This document shows, one piece after another, positions 59,612-64,000 of a stretch of DNA of 64,000 nucleotides. Position 1 is the stretch's first letter, and each line of letters opens with the position of its first letter. Made by a program: the position numbers and the translations under genes. The DNA lies in the NCBI GenBank assembly GCA_021234155.1, contig JAJEKV010000298.1, forward strand, positions 248,001 through 312,000, given 5' to 3'. The notes under the pieces were generated by a model. The model searched no databases, was not told the DNA's origin, and saw nothing but the letters and a program-made list of their open reading frames with translations. Source of the stretch: Isoetes taiwanensis. Taxonomy: Eukaryota > Streptophyta > Lycopodiopsida > Isoetales > Isoetaceae.

Positions 59612-61072
59612 TGTGATGCCCACTGCTCGTATACGGTGCCTCGCACATATAGAACGGGAGTTCAATCCTCCTGTCAGTGCATAGCTAGGTCATCTACCTA
59701 TCATCAGGTGCTTGATGGTGGCAAGAGAATAGACGTGTGATTCGTCCCGTCTCCCTCGGGATCTACCTACCTACAGAAGCATATAAAATATAAGCACATA
59801 GCATCATATAAAATATATACCCACCTCGAAGGGTGGCTCACCATAACATAATATCTGAATATCAAATATCAGTAACATCAACAAAAAAAAGGAAATCCTA
59901 TGCAAGGCTCAAACTCATGGGGATCAACTGGCAGGTTGGGTCTCCAGAAGACAATGCAGACAGAATTCATGGCAAATGGATTGGGCTGGCATAAGAACAT
60001 GGCCGTTGGGTAGTCCACTCAATCCGCTCCTCTTGTGCATACTTTGTAGGTAGGTTGAATAGTATTGGGGTTGTGACTGTAGCCTGCTGGGTGCATAGTC
60101 AGAGGGACTACTCCTGGGTTGCATCTCCCCAGTCCTGATGAGGCAGGAGGGAATCACTCCCCTCCAGAAGGTCCACGTCAACTACAGGCGAGCTAGAAAG
60201 CCATTGCTCATTTATGACTTGAACCTCACTGAGGCGACCATCACCTAGGAGGTGTTGAGCCCATACTTTGCCCACACTCAATGGCAGACTATAGGCCTAG
60301 CCCACAACGTTTCTCGGCCGTCGTTACACACCAGAAGGATCAACTATAGCGGATAAGCCTTCCTTATCGGTCGGTCTAACCCCTCGCCACCCACAATGAG
60401 GCGGACTCCTAGGAACATCATCTACAAAGGCTCCGGGTTCCTACCCCCTTCCCAATACACAAGAGGTGCGCATGAGAGATAAACCATCATCATTCCATGA
60501 ACCTGAAAATGCAAAATAACTTCTAATCTATCTACCTAACATACATGGTTAGGCTCATTCGTTAGAAGCTGAGATTTGGGGATCCAGAGGTCTGCTAAGT
60601 CTAATCAAAGATGCAAACTAATATCGGTCAGGAAGCCCGATTACATGTCAGATCGATCACATACCAAATCCTTGGCTTGCTCCCAGTCCTCGGACAACGT
60701 CCATGTTATTGAGGTGGCTCGAGATGCTTGAGGCTTGGTGATCTGCTTGGGAAAGCGAGCTCCACAGATGCTGGCAGGTTGGAATGGATCTGTCGCAGGT
60801 GCAATGCGACCTCTGGAGGGGGGAATCTGAAAGGGACACTTATAGAGTTCCAGACTTCTTTTATCATGACACTTTTAGGGTTGGCAGCTAAAGGGTCATT
60901 TAGGGCTATTGCCACATGGCAGTGGTTATAGGCATATGTTAATGGTTCTAATGGTCATATTTCAGGATATATTTTGTATGGTTGCCGTGTACATATTGCT
61001 GGGTTGACATGTACTAGTGACGTGGAAGTACAATATGTCTATTTACAATGTATATTATGTTGGAACATCATA
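59612..61072 (-). mobile_element. Ty3/gypsy element A, 3' LTR
   Basis: A 1461-bp LTR. On the plus strand it begins TGTGATGCCCACTGCTC (59612) and ends TGGAACATCATA (61061-61072). Immediately right of it is the purine tract of the minus-strand element (plus strand TTCTCCCCACCTT, 61073-61085). It is homologous along its length to the LTR at 61960-63560. The terminal bases deviate from TGTGACGT/ACGTCACA, consistent with age. Confidence 0.75.
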
Positions 61073-61769
61073 TTCTCCCCACCTTGAGTTGATGCTATTC
61101 GGAGCACCATGTGTCTCCCCACTTGGAAACCTGCATGGTCCCTATCGGACTTGTTTGATGCATGCAATTATAAGAATTACTTTAAGGTAGCTATTATAAT
61201 TTCATCATTTTAATATCAAAGTTTTACAAAATTATAGTAAGGCGATTAATTAATGCCCTGCATATAATTAGAATCAAACAATTGCCAACATGTGAATGCT
61301 TCTTCTTCGCTTGTAGCACGCTGTGGCAGTCCAGGGGCTGCAAGTTCTTTCGCAATGCGACCTTCCTGCTGTTTTTGTCGTTCTATTGGCCTGCAGGTCC
61401 ACACTACGTAAGCATATTTATTACATATAAAGATGGTTATTAGGGAACCGTCCATTTAATTACATTTAATTAACTAAATGAATGCAAGCATTGTGTCCCG
61501 GCGTAGGAAGAGAATGCTTCTTCCATCCTGTGGAGACAAGCATCTTATCATGCCTAATATGATTTCTAATACCTACCTTTCATCACTCTTGGCGTGGAGG
61601 ATGGCTTCTTCCTTGTAATGGCCATAGACTAGAAGTATTTTCCTATCATGCATTATCATATATTATCTCTTATCTCTCCTGCTTGTCTACTCTTGTCCCA
61701 TTGGAGAGTGGATCTTAATGTACCTTACTCACCTATCGGTTCAATGTCGACTATTTTAGCGACAAGATG

Positions 61770-61959
61770 TCATTTACATTGCTCCATGAATTGTGGGTAC
61801 TGCTTCTTGAGATCTGATTGTAGTACCCACGTCGCGTCTACCATAGGTAAGTGCTTCTATTTGACTACGTATTGGAGAAATTGTGACCTTCTTGTTTTCT
61901 TGTAAGATCTATCAAGAAGGACTTCCGGAACAATCTCTAGTTGTTCATCGGTCATTTCT
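61770..61959 (-). pseudogene. Gypsy element A chromodomain, interrupted
   Basis: The minus frame reads EMTDEQLEIVPEVLLDRSYK, then QFLQYVVK, a TAG stop (61857-61859), and KHLPMVDATWVLQSDLKKQY up to TGA at 61770. The stop replaces the Trp codon of the usual VKWK motif through one base change (TGG to TAG). This is the chromodomain at the C-terminus of gypsy integrase. Its upstream part is cut at 61960 by insertion of element B. About 690 bp of 3' untranslated sequence separates its stop from the purine tract. Confidence 0.75.
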
Positions 61960-63560
61960 TGTGACGTCCCCTGCTTCATATACGATGCACCATCGTATTT
62001 GAAGAAAGAGCATTCCCTCTGACAGCCAACTGACATGGGCCATCCATCGGACTCCACTCCTAGTGGAATGAGCCAGCAAGGGAAGAGTGGATGTGTCATT
62101 CACCCGTCTCCCATCGGGTCGACCTATCTGCGGAAGCATGAATAAACAATGAGCACATAACACAATACAACAATACAATCACCTCGAAGGGTGAAACATC
62201 ATCTCCTCATCAATATAACAACATCAATATGTACACTAATAGTAAAAGGGAAATCCTACCCAGGGCTCAGACTCGAGGGGGTATGACTGCCGGCTTGGGC
62301 CTCCAGAAGTCATGGCAGACAGAATTCATGGCACATGGATTTGGCTGGCATAAGAACATGGCTAAGGGTAGTCCACTCCATCCGCCCCTCCTGTGCACAC
62401 TTTGCAGATTGGGTTGAAAAGTGTTGGGACGGACCGTAGAGCCTGCCGGTGCATAGCCCAAAGGTCTACTATTGGGTTGCATCTCCCCAGCCCTGATGAG
62501 GCGGTGAAGAGAGTCGCCTCTCCTCGAAACTTCCATGCCCAACACACGGGTGACTAGAGGGCCACCGCCCTTATTCGACTTGAACCCAATGGAGAGTGAC
62601 GATCACTCCACGGGGTGTCGAGCTCATGCCTTGCCCACACGCAGGTGGCAAGCCATTAAGCCTAGTCCACGGGATCCCCTGTAGGCTTGACACACCAGAG
62701 GGATCATTCTGTGTTGGGACAAGTATCCCATTGTTCGCGGGCCTAGCCCCTCAACCCACAACCGGTGGGCTCCGTGCAATGTGCCGCATAATTGGGAGCT
62801 AGTAGGCTACCTATGATCATCGCTACACAAGCTTTAGGCCTCTACCCCTTCCCAATACATGGAGGTCGTGAATGAAATACCAACATCATCACGTAACTGA
62901 AATGAAGAATATCATTTAATCTATCTATCTAAACATCCAGAGTTAGGTTCCTTTGTTAGAGCTTATGATCTCGGGATCTATAAGGCCTCTATGGCTGAAC
63001 TAACATACTAAACCAGCCTATTGCCTAGCCAAAAGGCGGATTTGCACAACAGAATGACTCAATACCTGGTCCTTGACCTGCTCCAAAGCCTCGGAATGCA
63101 TTCATGCCTCTGATCCTGCTGAAGACTGCTGCTACTCGATGATCGGTTGTGCAAAGACGGCTTTGCAGAGCCGAACAATGCGAAATGGGGTCTTGGCTTG
63201 GCCGAAATAGCTCAAGAGAACCCTAAATGCGAGAAGGGAAAGGAGCTCTATGAAAACCCTAAAATGCAAAGAGAAGAAAGGGTTTAGGGTTTAAGGGGAA
63301 GCCCTTTTATAGAAACCCTTAGGGTTAGGTTAGACATTGACCAAATGGGGTTTAGCCATTTGGCAATGGGGTCCATGGGGTTATTAATTGTGAATGTTTA
63401 TTTAACATGCACAATATTCGAAGTTGCCCCCCTAGGTGCAACTCTTGCCCCCTAGGTGCAACCTATTACGGCCACCAAGTACATGTCATCTATGACATGT
63501 ATGGGTGACGTAGCAGTATAATATACGTATTCGGGGCATATATTATGCTGGAACGTCACA
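61960..63560 (-). mobile_element. Ty3/gypsy element B, 3' LTR
   Basis: A 1601-bp LTR with perfect 8-bp inverted ends, TGTGACGT at 61960 and ACGTCACA ending at 63560. The purine tract AAGGTGGGGAGAA (read on the minus strand) is at 63573-63561, so the internal region lies to the right. The left flank is element A chromodomain, so B is nested in A. The open frames within (for example 62267-62545) are not protein families. Confidence 0.8.
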
Positions 63561-64000
63561 TTCTCCCCACCTTGACTTGATGCTGTCCTCAGTATAACGC
63601 GTCTCCCCACCTTGGAAACCTGCATACCCTGCAATACATTTGATGCATATAATTTTACGACACAATTACCCCAAGGTAATATTTAAGTTTTAATTTCTAT
63701 AACACATCCTTTTTGGGTTGCCCCTAGGGGGGCAAACCTCGTTTATGTGGGTTTGTGGGATATGCTGAGTATATGCTGGAATATACTCATATATGTTGAT
63801 GACCGCTATGGGGGCGTATGTGGGGCCAGTTATATCCCTCACCACTTGGAACGATCCGAGCAGGTGAAGGCCTTCTTGGCCCTGCACCGGGAGTGAAATC
63901 CACGGTCCCATATCGAGATCTTGCTCCAGAGACAAAGGCTTCCTTCCATTACAGAGGGGTGCTACTGGAACGTCACATTATTTACTTCCGAAGGTGGTGG
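63561..64000 (-). mobile_element. Gypsy element B, internal 3' end (continues past window)
   Basis: Starts with the purine tract and resembles 61073-61200 of element A. An 81-codon minus frame (63935-63690) may belong to the 3' untranslated region or the polyprotein end, but I recognise no domain. The element body and 5' LTR are outside the window. Confidence 0.55.

Noticed and set aside
61956-63564. TTCT on both sides of the 61960-63560 LTR, suggesting a solo LTR with a 4-bp duplication
   Set aside because: The right-hand TTCT is part of the purine tract shared with element A, so the LTR is the 3' LTR of an element continuing right, and the match is chance.
1-64000. CRISPR array, bacterial operon or phage-type system
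   Set aside because: All repeats are eukaryotic transposons, minisatellites or duplications. There are no spacer-like regular arrays and no prokaryotic gene layout.

Overview
The window is nuclear DNA of a land plant. It carries a chromodomain Ty3/gypsy lineage, a Ty1/copia fragment with an initiator-Met tRNA primer site, a plant-type LINE with a zf-RVT tail, and a spliced plant-type SRPBCC gene. Differences between repeat copies fall mostly at CAG/CTG sites, which fits CHG-methylated plant DNA read with a long-read method. I cannot place the species. A tyrosine-recombinase (DIRS/PAT-type) retrotransposon makes a non-flowering lineage plausible, but that is inference.

Layout, left to right. 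1-945 is a GC-rich minisatellite. About 1690-3022 is a diverged gypsy LTR. About 3600-4479 is the 5' end of a copia element on the minus strand. 5685-13488 is a complete but frameshifted DIRS/PAT-like element on the minus strand, with gag, RT, RNase H, tyrosine recombinase and split direct repeats. Next come a BTB/POZ gene (13858-14637, +), a convergent, 5'-incomplete SRPBCC gene (15236-16707, -), a gypsy LTR, and a LINE inserted into that LTR (from 18620, +).

The segment from inside the DIRS element (8048) to inside the LINE reverse transcriptase (23084) then repeats as a 15-kb tandem array: unit 1 at 8048-23084, unit 2 at 23085-38126, unit 3 at 38127-52714. Only unit 1 keeps the 3' half of the DIRS element, and only unit 3 runs on into a full LINE (48757-58182). 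Units 1 and 2 share a foldback MITE in the LINE that unit 3 lacks. Of the three BTB copies only the first is an open frame. The third has a 5-bp duplication with a stop, and the second has many small indels that look like uncorrected sequencing errors.

Right of the array, the LINE 3' UTR carries a 3.2-kb inverted-repeat transposon with seven perfect copies of a 16-bp palindrome near its ends. The LINE sits, with a 9-bp target duplication, in the 3' LTR of a gypsy remnant (58192-58914). Two related gypsy elements follow, one nested in the chromodomain of the other (59612-64000). Apart from the BTB and SRPBCC genes I see no host genes. The BTB and SRPBCC genes converge and show no functional link.
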